Assembly (NCBI RefSeq): GCF_003610235.1
Contig: NZ_RAPR01000001.1
Location: 1,798,001 to 1,862,000, forward strand
Direction: 5' to 3'
Origin: Catellatospora citrea
GTDB taxonomy: Bacteria; Actinomycetota; Actinomycetes; Mycobacteriales; Micromonosporaceae
DNA: 64,000 bases
Shown: positions 49,033 through 57,814 of the stretch, one piece after another
Position numbering within the stretch: position 1 is the first letter of the stretch
How the letters are laid out: each line of letters starts with the position of its first letter
The notes under the pieces: generated by a model
What the model was told of the DNA's origin: nothing
Databases searched by the model: none
Seen by the model: only the letters and a program-made list of their open reading frames with translations
Position numbers and translations under genes: made by a program

Positions 49033-50159
49033 GCCGCGCGCCAGGCCACCGCGGCGGCGAGTTCGCCGAGCGCGGCACGGACGGTCTGGTCGACGGGCGC
49101 GTCGGCGAGCGCGCCCTGCGCCTCGGCCACCCGCTCGGTGATCATGTCGCCGAGCCGCTGGGCGGCCCCGGTCGCGCGGATCACCTCGCCCAGCCGGGCG
49201 ACGTCGGGATGCCCGGCGGCCAGCAGTTTATCCAGCTCGGCGTGCTGGGCCGCGGTGGCCCGGGCGCGGGCCAGCAGCAGGAGCACGGTCGGCTTGCCGA
49301 GGTCGTCGCCCACCGGTTTGCCGGTGACGGCGGGTTCGCCGTACAGGCCGAGCAGGTCGTCGCGCAGCTGGAAGGCCTCGCCGACGGCCAGCCCGTAGCG
49401 GGTGTAAGCGCGCCCGAGCGGCCCGCGGGCGAACGTCGTCGCCGGGGCTCCGGCCAGCGCCGCGCCGTAGTGCAGGGGCCAGGTGGCGGTGTAGCCGGCC
49501 GTCTTGAGCCGGGCGGTGCGCAGCGCCCGCTCCGGGGACCAGGCCGGCGCGTGGTCGCCGAGCACGTCCAGGAACTGCCCGGCGATGGCCTCGACCCGCA
49601 TCCGGTCGTACGCCGCCCGCGCGCCGGCCAGCGCCGCCGCGTGCACCTTGGCCCGGCTCATCAGCCGGTCGGCCCAGACCAGGCACAGGTCGCCGACGAG
49701 GATCGCGCCCGCGTCGCCGAAGCGGTCGGCGTCGCCGCGCAGCCGCTGCCCCGCGTGCGCGGCGGCGAGCGCCCGGTGCGCGGTGGGGCGGCCCCGGCGG
49801 GTCGCGGAGCGGTCCATCACGTCGTCGTGCACCAGCGCGAACGCGTGCAGCAGCTCCAGCGCCGCGAGCGCGGGCAGCACCGGCTGCACCGGCGCGTCCG
49901 GCCCGGCCACGCTGCGCCAGCCCCAGTAGGCGAACAGCGGGCGGAGGCGCTTGCCCCCGCCGAGCACGGCGTCGCGGGCGGCGGCCAGCAGCGGTTCGAG
50001 CGCGTGGTCGACGTCCAGCAGCGCGGCCGTCTCGGCGAGCACGAAGTCGCTGAGTGCCTGCTCGACACGTCGGTGCAGGTCAGCGGCGTGGTCTACCGGC
50101 CCGGCGCCCGCAGCCGGGGTATAGGAGGGAGCGGTCGCGGAGTAGGTGTCGTTTGCCAC
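49029..50159 (-). CDS. crtE: Polyprenyl (geranylgeranyl) diphosphate synthase
   Basis: A 376-residue prenyltransferase. GGGKRLRPLFAYWG near residue 72, the first aspartate-rich motif VHDDVMDRSATRRGRPT near 112 and the second one AFQLRDDLLGLYGEP near 270 are present, followed by GKPVGDDLGKPTVLL. It supplies the C20 substrate for CrtB. Divergent from crtB with a shared 68-bp promoter region. Confidence 0.94.
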   Translation of the reverse strand: MANDTYSATAPSYTPAAGAGPVDHAADLHRRVEQALSDFVLAETAALLDVDHALEPLLAAARDAVLGGGKRLRPLFAYWGWRSVAGPDAPVQPVLPALAALELLHAFALVHDDVMDRSATRRGRPTAHRALAAAHAGQRLRGDADRFGDAGAILVGDLCLVWADRLMSRAKVHAAALAGARAAYDRMRVEAIAGQFLDVLGDHAPAWSPERALRTARLKTAGYTATWPLHYGAALAGAPATTFARGPLGRAYTRYGLAVGEAFQLRDDLLGLYGEPAVTGKPVGDDLGKPTVLLLLARARATAAQHAELDKLLAAGHPDVARLGEVIRATGAAQRLGDMITERVAEAQGALADAPVDQTVRAALGELAAAVAWRAA

Positions 50160-50227
50160 GGGCCTAGATTAACGTAGACTCGAAGTTGCGTCGATTGTTG
50201 AGTCGATATTCCCGACAGGAGAGCCCC
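50160..50227. promoter_or_regulatory. Divergent crtE/crtB promoter with repeat motifs
   Basis: TTGCGTCGA (50186-50194) and TTGAGTCGA (50198-50206) are direct repeats 12 bp apart, and an inverted partner GACTCGAA is at 50177-50184. This compact arrangement between divergent carotenoid genes is where a MerR/CarA-type regulator would act. AGGAG at 50217-50221 serves crtB. Confidence 0.5.
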
Positions 50228-51145
50228 GTGGAGCCTGAACTCGCCGCGGCGTACGAGCGCTGCCGGCAGCTGCACCGCCGCCACGGCCGCACGTACTACC
50301 TGGCCACCCGCCTGCTCCCGGCCTGGAAGCGCCCGCACGTGCACGCGCTCTACGGCTTCACCCGCTACGCCGACGAGATCGTCGACAGCACCGACGACCT
50401 GCCGCCCGCGGCCCGCGCCGCCCGGCTGCGCGAGTGGTCCGACCGCTTCGTGGCGGGCCTGCACGGCGCCCGGGTCGACGATCCGCTGCTGCCCGCCGTG
50501 CTGCACACCATCGAGCGCTTCGCGATGGACCGCGCCGACTTCGCGTCGTTCCTGCGCAGCATGGCCATGGACCTGGAGGTCACCGAGTACGCCGACTACG
50601 ACGACCTGCTCGGCTACATGGAGGGCAGCGCAGCGGTCATCGGCACGATGATGTTGCCGATCCTGGAACCGGCCGACGCCGACGCGGCCCGCGAACCCGC
50701 CCGACAGCTCGGGCTGGCCTTCCAGCTGACCAACTTCCTGCGCGACGTCGGCGAGGACCTGCACCGGGGACGGATCTACCTGCCTCAGCGCGACCTGCGC
50801 ACGTTCGGCGTGAGCCCGGCGGAGCTGTACCAGGCCGCCGCCCGCGGCACCGCCACCACCGCGATCCGCGAGCTGGTCCGCTACGAGATCGTCCGGGCCC
50901 GCGAGCACTACGCCGCGGCGGCTCCGGGCGTCACCATGCTCGCGCCGACCTCGCAGGCGTGCATCCGCACCGCGTTCCACCTCTACGGCGGCATCCTCGA
51001 CGAGATCGAACGCGCCGATCTCGACGTGTTCGCCCGCCGCGCGACCGTGCCCACCCGCCGCCGGTTGCAGGTAGCCGCCCGCTGCCTGCTCACCCCCGCC
51101 GGCACCCCGATCGCGACACCCCGCGCGCCGGAACGGGCGAGCTGA
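50228..51145 (+). CDS. crtB: Phytoene synthase
   Basis: A 305-residue squalene/phytoene synthase. The first aspartate motif DEIVDS near residue 46 and the second motif QLTNFLRDVGEDLHRGRIYLP near 166 are intact, with EYADYDDLLGYMEGSAAVIG between. It joins two geranylgeranyl diphosphates. GTG 50228 has AGGAG upstream. The stop shares a base with the ATG of crtYc. Confidence 0.95.
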   Translation: MEPELAAAYERCRQLHRRHGRTYYLATRLLPAWKRPHVHALYGFTRYADEIVDSTDDLPPAARAARLREWSDRFVAGLHGARVDDPLLPAVLHTIERFAMDRADFASFLRSMAMDLEVTEYADYDDLLGYMEGSAAVIGTMMLPILEPADADAAREPARQLGLAFQLTNFLRDVGEDLHRGRIYLPQRDLRTFGVSPAELYQAAARGTATTAIRELVRYEIVRAREHYAAAAPGVTMLAPTSQACIRTAFHLYGGILDEIERADLDVFARRATVPTRRRLQVAARCLLTPAGTPIATPRAPERAS

Positions 51146-51597
51146 TGGACGCGCTGCGCTACCTGCTGATCCTGGCCGCCTGCGTCGCCGTGACGCTGCC
51201 GCTGGAGCCGGTGCTCGGCGCGCGCGTCTACCGGCAGCCGCGGCGGCTGCTGGCCACGCTCCTCCCGGTGGTGGCCGTGTTCGTGCTCTGGGACCTCGTC
51301 GCGGTCGCGCGCGGCCACTGGTGGTTCTCGCCGCGGTACACCACCGGCGTCACCGTCGCGGGCCTACCGTGGGAGGAGTGGCTGTTCTTCGTGGTCGTGC
51401 CGCTGTGCGCGCTGCTCACCTTCGAGGTGCTGGGCCGCGCCCCGCGGCTGCTGCGGCGTGCTGAGCGCGCCGGACCGCCGCGCCGTGACCTGGCCGACGA
51501 GGCACCACCGGCTCGCGTCGTCGAGGACCCGACCGCGGCCGCCCGGGCCGCCGCGCCCGCGCGACCGGAGACCGCGGTGAGCCGACGTGGCCGCTGA
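51145..51597 (+). CDS. crtYc: Lycopene cyclase domain protein, subunit c
   Basis: A 150-residue membrane protein with three helices. The conserved PWEEWLFFVVVPLCA near residue 73 carries the PxE(E/D) motif of heterodimeric lycopene cyclases. The last 50 residues are a charged Pro/Ala-rich tail absent from most homologues. It acts with the next gene. Confidence 0.9.
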   Translation: MDALRYLLILAACVAVTLPLEPVLGARVYRQPRRLLATLLPVVAVFVLWDLVAVARGHWWFSPRYTTGVTVAGLPWEEWLFFVVVPLCALLTFEVLGRAPRLLRRAERAGPPRRDLADEAPPARVVEDPTAAARAAAPARPETAVSRRGR

Positions 51598-51916
51598 GTA
51601 CACGATCGCCGCCGTGGCCGCCCCGGTCGCCGTGGTGGCCCTGGAGCTGCTCGTGCTGCGCACCGGGCTGCTGCGGACGGCCCGCTACTGGATCACCGTG
51701 GCGATCTCGCTGGCGTTCATGGTGCCGGTCGACGGCTGGCTCACCCGGCCCGACGCCACCGTGGTTCACTACGCCGAGGAGCAGATCAGCGGCGTACGCG
51801 CGCCGTGGCACATCCCGGTCGAGGACTACGGGTTCGGCCTCGCCCTGATCACGCTGACCCTGCTGTTGTGGCAGCGGCTGCGCCCGGCCGGCGAGGGCGG
51901 GGGCCGCGATGCGTGA
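51587..51916 (+). CDS. crtYd: Lycopene cyclase domain protein, subunit d
   Basis: A 109-residue membrane protein with three helices and the motif WHIPVEDYGFG near residue 70. It overlaps crtYc by 11 bp and, with it, forms a lycopene cyclase of the actinobacterial type. Beta versus epsilon ring formation cannot be decided from sequence. Confidence 0.9.
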   Translation: MAAEYTIAAVAAPVAVVALELLVLRTGLLRTARYWITVAISLAFMVPVDGWLTRPDATVVHYAEEQISGVRAPWHIPVEDYGFGLALITLTLLLWQRLRPAGEGGGRDA

Positions 51917-52574
51917 CCCGGTGGCGGCGTTCCTGCGCCACGGCTTCACCTACCTGGTGCGCCGGGACCTGCGCGGGGTGTGGCTGCGCGGCGGGCTGCC
52001 CCGCGGCCCGTTCGTCTGGGCCGCCAACCATCACAGCTGGTGGGACCCGTTCGTGGCGTCCGTCGTGCTGGACCGCTCGCGGCATCCCGCGTGCCTGATC
52101 ATGGCGCAGGACAACCTCGCCCGATACCGGTTCGTGCGCCGGGTCGGCGTGTTCGGCACCGCCGAGCCCCGGGCCGGGCTGCGGCACCTGGCCGACGGGC
52201 GCACCCTGGTCATCTACCCCGAGGGCGAGCTGCGCCCCGCCGGCCCGCCCGGCCCGCTGTCGCCCGGCGCGGCCTGGTACGCCCGCCAGGCGCGGGTGCC
52301 GCTGTACGCGGTCGCGGTCCGGGTGGCGCTGCGCGGCCAGACCAAGCCCGAGGCATACGTCTCCTGCACCGAGGTGACCCGCCGCGGCCGCGACGACCAG
52401 GTGACCGAGCGGCTCGCCGAGACCCTCGCCGCCGACCTGTCCGCCCTGGACAGCCAGCTCGCCGTCGCCGATCCGCGCCGCCCGCTGGCCAGCTTCCGCC
52501 GGGTGCTCGCCGGGCGGCGCAGCGTCGACGAGCGCATCGACACCGTGCAGGGAGCGGCGCCGTGGGCGTCCTGA
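51909..52574 (+). CDS. PlsC-type 1-acyl-glycerol-phosphate/carotenoid-glycoside acyltransferase
   Basis: A 221-residue acyltransferase. The HX4D box is NHHSWWDP near residue 39 and the glycerophosphate box YPEGELRP near 100. It lies within the carotenoid operon before a glycosyltransferase, so it may acylate a carotenoid glucoside rather than a phospholipid. The C-terminal 40 residues are not conserved. Confidence 0.87.
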   Translation: MRDPVAAFLRHGFTYLVRRDLRGVWLRGGLPRGPFVWAANHHSWWDPFVASVVLDRSRHPACLIMAQDNLARYRFVRRVGVFGTAEPRAGLRHLADGRTLVIYPEGELRPAGPPGPLSPGAAWYARQARVPLYAVAVRVALRGQTKPEAYVSCTEVTRRGRDDQVTERLAETLAADLSALDSQLAVADPRRPLASFRRVLAGRRSVDERIDTVQGAAPWAS

Positions 52575-53632
52575 GCGCCGCCGTCCTCGGCTTCCACCTG
52601 GTCAAAACCGCCGGGCTGGTGAGCAACGCCCGGTCCTTCCCGGTGCTGGCGCGCGGGCGGTCGGCGCCGGGCCGTCCGCGCACCTCGCTGCTGGTGCCCG
52701 CGCGCGACGAGGCCGCCCGGCTCCCGTACACCCTGCCCGGCCTGCTCGCCCAGCCCGCCGAGGAGATCCTGGTCCTCGACGACGGCTCGACCGACGGCAC
52801 CGCCGACATCGTCGCGGGATTCGCCGACCCGCGCCTTAAACTGATCACCGGCGCGCCCCGTCCCGACGGCTGGATCGGCAAGAACTGGGCCTGCCACCAG
52901 CTCGCCCTGGCCGCCACCGGCGACCTCCTGGTCTTCCTGGACGCGGACGTGACCCTGCGGCCCGGCGCGCTGGACGCGGTGTGGGCGCAGCAGCGCCGCC
53001 AGCGCGCCGACGTGTTCTCCGTGTTCCCGCGCCAGCGGACGGACAGCCTCGGCGAGCGCTTCCTGGTGCCGCTGATCGACGAGAACCTGCTCGGCTTCCT
53101 GCCGCACCAGCTGCTCGACCTGCCGATCCCGGCCGCCGCGGTGGCCAACGGGCAGCTGCTGGCCTTCCGCCGCGCCGCGTACGCACACGTGGGCGGGCAT
53201 GCGGCGGTCGCCGGGGAGATCGTGGAGGACCTGGAGCTGGCCCGGCTCAGCCGCCGCAAGGGCCTCAAGCTGGGCCTCGCGCTCGGCGGCGACCTGGTGA
53301 GCACCCGCATGTACGACGACTACCGCAGCGCCGTACGCGGCGTCGGCAAGAGCATGCGGGCCGCGCACGGCGGCAGTGACCTGCTGCTGGCGGCGAGCTT
53401 CGCGTGGAACCTGACCGCGTACACGGTGCCGTGGCTGCTGTGGCGGCGCGGCGGCGGGTGGCGGGCCGCGGCGGTGCTCGGGCTCGCCGAGCGGGTGCTG
53501 TCCAACGCCAAGACCGGGCGCGGGGCGTACGCCGAAGCCGCGCTGGTGCCGTTCACCGCGCCCGCCGCCGTGCCCGTCTACCTGACCGCGCTGCGCCGCA
53601 CCGCGGTCTGGAAGGGACGGGAGTACCGGTGA
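52562..53632 (+). CDS. Family 2 glycosyltransferase (carotenoid glycosylation)
   Basis: A 356-residue GT2 enzyme. TSLLVPARDEAARLPYTLPG opens the GT-A fold, LVLDDGSTDGT near residue 75 and FLDADVTLRP near 120 are the nucleotide-sugar and metal sites, and ENLLGFLPHQ with EIVEDLELARLSRRKG near 215 is the acceptor side. Membrane helices lie at both ends. It resembles CruC/CrtQ-type carotenoid glycosyltransferases. GTG 52562 overlaps plsC by 13 bp. Confidence 0.88.
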   Translation: MGVLSAAVLGFHLVKTAGLVSNARSFPVLARGRSAPGRPRTSLLVPARDEAARLPYTLPGLLAQPAEEILVLDDGSTDGTADIVAGFADPRLKLITGAPRPDGWIGKNWACHQLALAATGDLLVFLDADVTLRPGALDAVWAQQRRQRADVFSVFPRQRTDSLGERFLVPLIDENLLGFLPHQLLDLPIPAAAVANGQLLAFRRAAYAHVGGHAAVAGEIVEDLELARLSRRKGLKLGLALGGDLVSTRMYDDYRSAVRGVGKSMRAAHGGSDLLLAASFAWNLTAYTVPWLLWRRGGGWRAAAVLGLAERVLSNAKTGRGAYAEAALVPFTAPAAVPVYLTALRRTAVWKGREYR

Positions 53633-54747
53633 ACCTCCCGTCGCCCGCGGGCACACCGCTGCTGGGCCACCTGTGGCGGTGGACCACCGACCCGGTGCGG
53701 CTGCTGCGCGACGGGGCCCGCACCGGTGACGTCTTCAAGCTGCGGCTGTGGCGCACCGCCGTGGTCGGGTACACCTCGGACTGGAATCGCGCCGTGCTCG
53801 GCGACCTGGACACGTTCCGCAGCGTCGGCAGCCTCAGCGGGCTCACGCCGTACCTGTCCGCCGGGGTGGTCTACCAGGACAATCCCGCCCACGACCCGCG
53901 CCGCCGCGAACTCAACCCGCACTTCCACGCCCGCGCCCTGGACCACCTGCTGGAGCGGCTGGACCTGGTGGCGCGCGCGGACCTGCCCACCGGCCGGTTC
54001 GAGGCGCTGGGCTGGGCGAGCGACGTGGTGCGCCGGATGCTCAACGCCGCGTTCTTCGCCAACACCATGCCCGACCGGCTGCTGGCCGACTTCCTGCATC
54101 CGCTGCAGCGGCCCGCGCCCGGCCCGATGATCCCGCGGCCGCTGCTGTTCCGCCGCCTGGACGCGGCCATCGCCGCGATCCTCGCCGACCCGCCGCCGGG
54201 CAGCCTCGCCGAGGCGCTGTCCGGGATGGACGGCGCGGTCGCGGAGCTGCGGGTCGGGCTCGCCGCCGGTTACGACACCACCGCGCACACCCTGGCCTGG
54301 GCCCTGTGGCACCTGGCCGGCGCGCCCGAGTGGCGGCAGGCCGACACGCTCGGGCAGGTGCTCGACGAGATCCTGCGCCTCTACCCGGCCGGGTGGCTGG
54401 GCAGCCGCGTCACCGCCCGCGACACCACCGCCACCGGAGTCCGCCTGCCCGCGGGCACGCTGGTGCTGTACTCCCCGCTGCTCACCCACCGCGACGAGCG
54501 GCTGTGGCCCGACCCGGACACGTTCCGGCCGGAGCGCTTCGAGCACGGCCGTCCGGCCTGGGGCTTCCTGCCGTTCAGCGCCGGACGGCGCACCTGCCTC
54601 GGCGCACACCTGGCCCGCGCCATGCTGCGCGCCGCCCTCGCCCCGTGGTGCGAGGCGAAACTCGCCCAGGTGGAAGGCGACCCGACGCCTAGCGCCGCGA
54701 TCGCGCTGCGACCCCGGGGACCGCTCTGGCTCGACCGGCGCTGGTGA
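53629..54747 (+). CDS. Cytochrome P450, last gene of the carotenoid operon
   Basis: A 372-residue P450. The I-helix AAGYDTTAHTLAWALW near residue 205, ExxR in DEILRLYPAGW near 242, and the haem loop LPFSAGRRTCLGAHLARA near 308 with the Cys ligand are complete. GTG 53629 overlaps the glycosyltransferase by 4 bp. It likely hydroxylates or oxidises a carotenoid end group so that it can be glycosylated. Confidence 0.93.
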   Translation: MNLPSPAGTPLLGHLWRWTTDPVRLLRDGARTGDVFKLRLWRTAVVGYTSDWNRAVLGDLDTFRSVGSLSGLTPYLSAGVVYQDNPAHDPRRRELNPHFHARALDHLLERLDLVARADLPTGRFEALGWASDVVRRMLNAAFFANTMPDRLLADFLHPLQRPAPGPMIPRPLLFRRLDAAIAAILADPPPGSLAEALSGMDGAVAELRVGLAAGYDTTAHTLAWALWHLAGAPEWRQADTLGQVLDEILRLYPAGWLGSRVTARDTTATGVRLPAGTLVLYSPLLTHRDERLWPDPDTFRPERFEHGRPAWGFLPFSAGRRTCLGAHLARAMLRAALAPWCEAKLAQVEGDPTPSAAIALRPRGPLWLDRRW

Positions 54748-54822
54748 CCCGCCGCGGCCGCCCCGAGGGACCGGACACCTCGCCGACCTGCCTTCGGCGG
54801 GGCCAGCTGGGCCGGGGACCCG

Positions 54823-55546
54823 TCAGTGTCCGCATAGGGCGAAGGGCCGGAAGTCCTCGAACGGCGGCTCGAACACAGAGTCGGGCAGGCGGAAGGCGTT
54901 GCATCTGGTCACCGGTTCGGCTGCGGGGTCGCCGCCGTCGACCACCAGGGTGCCGCCCGTGAACGCCCCGGGAATCGGCGTCCAGCCCAGGTTCTGCTCG
55001 TAGTAGCGCGCCGCCGCCCGCACCGACGGCACCCGGTCGTCGTCGATGAGGATCAGCCCGCCCGGCCGCACGATCTTGCGCAGGAAGTAGAAGTCGACGA
55101 ACACCTCGTGAAACCGGTGGCTGCCGTCCACGAACGCCGCGTCGGCGACGAAGCCGTCGGCGACCAGCTGCGCGAGCGCGATCGACGACCAGGCCGGGAT
55201 GAGCCTGGTGATCGGCGCCAGCCCCGCCAAGCCCAGCTGGTCCCAGCCGACGTTGTGCCAGACGCTCTCCTGGAACGGATCGATGACGACGTGCCGGGGA
55301 TCCGGCCGGCCCACGGCGACCAGCGCCTCGCCGATCGCGAGCGCCGAGCTGCCGTAGGCGAGCCCGACCTCGACGACCGTGGCGACGCCCTCGGCGATCA
55401 GCAGATCGCGCAGCACGTCGCCGTCGCGCTCGGGCACCGTCACCGTCGGGAAGTCATCCGCCCGGTCCCGCGTCCAGGGCGGACCCCCCCCGCGCGAGCC
55501 GGCGGCGCACCGCACGGATCCGGGACACGGCCGCATCTGTCGTCAT
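54823..55546 (-). pseudogene. Class I methyltransferase interrupted by a frameshift at a C8 tract
   Basis: The main frame (after residue 30) is a SAM-dependent methyltransferase: VVEVGLAYGSSALAIGEAL is the glycine motif, VIDPFQESVWHNVG and DAAFVDGSHRFHEVFVDF follow, then GGLILIDDDR. The natural start TTDAAVSRIRAVRRRLARG begins at ATG 55546 in another frame and stops soon after eight Cs (55484-55491 on the plus strand). Removing one base from the tract restores a 240-residue protein. The tract may be a sequencing error, a phase-variable switch or a true lesion. Converges on the P450 with 75 bp between. Confidence 0.7.
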
Positions 55547-56118
55547 CGGTCGATTATCGGCGGTCGCGACCGCCGAATCCGGCAGCGCGCTCCGGTGACT
55601 CCTTCCGGTCGGGCGGCAGGCTCGCGGACGCACCTGGAAAGCGCATTCCAGGTAGGACAAGGTATCGCCGCCCGCCAACGCCCGTCAATGGCTCACCGCC
55701 GGTCGCACATGTCAGGCGCTGCAACAATCCTGCACACGGTGATCCATTGACTTCGTCTCGTTCGGACTGCACCTTGTTAGGGAATGCGCTTTCCCGAAAC
55801 ATCGGCGGAACGGGCCTCCCGCCGGATGCGACCGGGGCGCGTGGCTACCGGACGCCCGACCGTCCCTGATCGGGCGGCTCAGGCCTGAGACGGCAGCCCG
55901 CGACCCGACGATTCGGCACGAGCGCGGCCGCCGCCGACCTCGGAGGCCCGATTCCAGGTCGCGACGGTGACGACGACCGATCCACCTCGACAAGAGCACC
56001 CCCTCCCGGCCGATCCGCGACCTGCCCGGCCACAGGCGACAGGCCCGAAGCCTCGCCGGCCCGCCGCGACGGCCACCACACGGCGACACACGCAGCCGAA
56101 GACGAAAGCGAGACGAAG
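55547..56118 (+). promoter_or_regulatory. Long upstream region of the pectate lyase with two LacI-type operators
   Basis: GGAAAGCGCATTCC (55636-55649, inside ACCTGGAA...TTCCAGGT) and GGAATGCGCTTTCC (55781-55794, inside GGGAA...TTCCC) are exact reverse complements. Both resemble LacI-family sugar-regulator operators. TTGACT at 55747 is a possible -35. Each operator is followed or preceded by ACAAGGT in matching orientation. The remaining 320 bases to the ATG show no gene and would be a long leader. Confidence 0.5.
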
Positions 56119-57714
56119 ATGAAACGACCAGTCACACGGCGACTTCTGGCGGCGCTGGCCACCACGGCCGCAGTGGCCGCGATCGGCGTGGCGCTGCAGG
56201 CGCCTCAGGCGTCGGCGGCGACCGGCGGCGTCACCGGCTTCGCCACCCAGAACGGCGGGACCACCGGTGGCGCCGGCGGCGCGACGGTACAGGCCTCCAC
56301 GGGCACCGCGATCCACACGGCCCTGTGCACCCGGGCCAGCACCAGCACCCCGATCATCATCCAGGTCTCCGGGACCATCAACCACGGCAACACCACCAAG
56401 GTGTCGGGCTCCAGCTGCAACACCGCCGCTGATGTGATCGAGCTCAAGGGCATCAGCAACGTCACGATCATCGGGGTCGGCGGCGGCGCGATCTTCGACC
56501 AGCTGGGCATCCACATCCGGGACTCCAGCAACATCATCATCCAGAACGTGACCGTACGGAACGTCAAGAAGTCGGGCTCGCCCCTGTCCAACGGCGGCGA
56601 CGCCATCGGCATGGAGAGCACCGTCCGCAACGTCTGGGTCGACCACGTCAACCTGGAGGCGTCGGGCGGCGAGGCGCAGGGCTTCGACGGCCTCTTCGAC
56701 ATGAAGAACGACGTCCAGTACGTGACGCTGTCCTACAGCACCTTGAGCAACTCCGGCCGGGGCGGCCTCATCGGGTCGAGCGAGACCGACACCGGCAACA
56801 GCTTCATCACGTTCCACCACAACCTGTACCAGAACATCGACTCGCGTACGCCCCTGCTGCGCGGCGGCATCGCCCACATCTACAACAACAGCTACGTGAG
56901 CCTCAACGAGTCCGGCATCAACTCCCGGGCCGGGGCGCGCGCCAAGGTCGACAACAACTACTTCAAGAACTCCAAGGACGTGCTCGGCACCTTCTACACC
57001 AGCGAGGCCGGCTACTGGCAGGTCAGCGGCAACATCTTCGACAACGTGACCTGGTCGAGCCCCGGCACCGACACCAACCCCGCCGGGCCGAACGTGCAGT
57101 CCAACACCACCGTCAGCATCCCGTACTCCTACACCCTGGACGCGGCGAGCTGCGTGCCGAGCGTCGTGGCCGCCACGGCGGGCGCGAACAAGGGCCTGCA
57201 GGTGTCCAACGGCAGCTGCACGCCGGTCTCGCCGTCCGCGGGCCCGAGCAGCCCCGCCCCGTCGGCCAGCCCGTCGCGGTCGACCGCGCCGTCGCCTTCG
57301 GCGAGCTCCGTGCCGAGCCCGCAGCCGTCGAGCAGCCCCAGCGGGACCAACCTCAGCCTCGCCTCCGACGCCGGGGCCGACGGCTCCAGCAAGGCCAGCG
57401 GCACCAGCTACGGCAACGTGAAGGACGGCAACCTGAGCACGTTCTGGTCGCCGTCCGGCGTGACCGGTGACATCTCGGTCAAGTGGAGTTCCGCCAAGTC
57501 GGTGTCCCGGATCGTCATCCGCGAGGCGTCCGGCTCCACCGGGGCCATCGGGTCCTGGCAGGTCCTCAACGGCGCCACGGGCGCGGTGCTGAAGTCGGGC
57601 AGCGGCGCGGGCACCATCACCTTCACCGCCACCTCGACCACGAAGGTCACCTTCCGGATCACCAGCTCGTCGGCCGCCCCGAAGGTCGCCGAGTTCGAGA
57701 CCTACGCGAGCTGA
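56119..57714 (+). CDS. Secreted pectate lyase (PL1) with F5/8-type C-terminal domain
   Basis: A 531-residue exoenzyme. Residues 1-34 are a signal peptide (KRPVTRRLLAALATTAAVA, cleavage after ASA). Residues 35-350 form the PL1 parallel beta-helix: NVTIIGVGGGAIFDQLGI near 113, DAIGMESTVRNVWVDHVNL near 165, SFITFHHNLYQNIDSRTPLLRGG near 230. Residues about 370-410 are a Ser/Pro linker. Residues 412-531 form a galactose-binding-like jelly roll (LASDAGADGSSKASGTSYGN, STFWSPSG). It cleaves pectin outside the cell, consistent with plant-derived substrates elsewhere in the window. Confidence 0.92.
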   Translation: MKRPVTRRLLAALATTAAVAAIGVALQAPQASAATGGVTGFATQNGGTTGGAGGATVQASTGTAIHTALCTRASTSTPIIIQVSGTINHGNTTKVSGSSCNTAADVIELKGISNVTIIGVGGGAIFDQLGIHIRDSSNIIIQNVTVRNVKKSGSPLSNGGDAIGMESTVRNVWVDHVNLEASGGEAQGFDGLFDMKNDVQYVTLSYSTLSNSGRGGLIGSSETDTGNSFITFHHNLYQNIDSRTPLLRGGIAHIYNNSYVSLNESGINSRAGARAKVDNNYFKNSKDVLGTFYTSEAGYWQVSGNIFDNVTWSSPGTDTNPAGPNVQSNTTVSIPYSYTLDAASCVPSVVAATAGANKGLQVSNGSCTPVSPSAGPSSPAPSASPSRSTAPSPSASSVPSPQPSSSPSGTNLSLASDAGADGSSKASGTSYGNVKDGNLSTFWSPSGVTGDISVKWSSAKSVSRIVIREASGSTGAIGSWQVLNGATGAVLKSGSGAGTITFTATSTTKVTFRITSSSAAPKVAEFETYAS

Positions 57715-57735
57715 CCGCACGACCACCCGAAACGA

Positions 57736-57771
57736 GGGGCGGGAGCCGTCGCATCTGACGGCTCCCGCCCC
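57736..57771. terminator. Strong hairpin terminator after the pectate lyase gene
   Basis: GGGGCGGGAGCCGTC (57736-57750) and GACGGCTCCCGCCCC (57757-57771) form a perfect 15-bp stem with a GCATCT loop, 22 bp past the stop, between convergent genes. Confidence 0.8.
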
Positions 57772-57814
57772 TTCGGTCTCGTCGCCGGTGCCCGGCTCTA
57801 CCCGGCGGCGAGGC

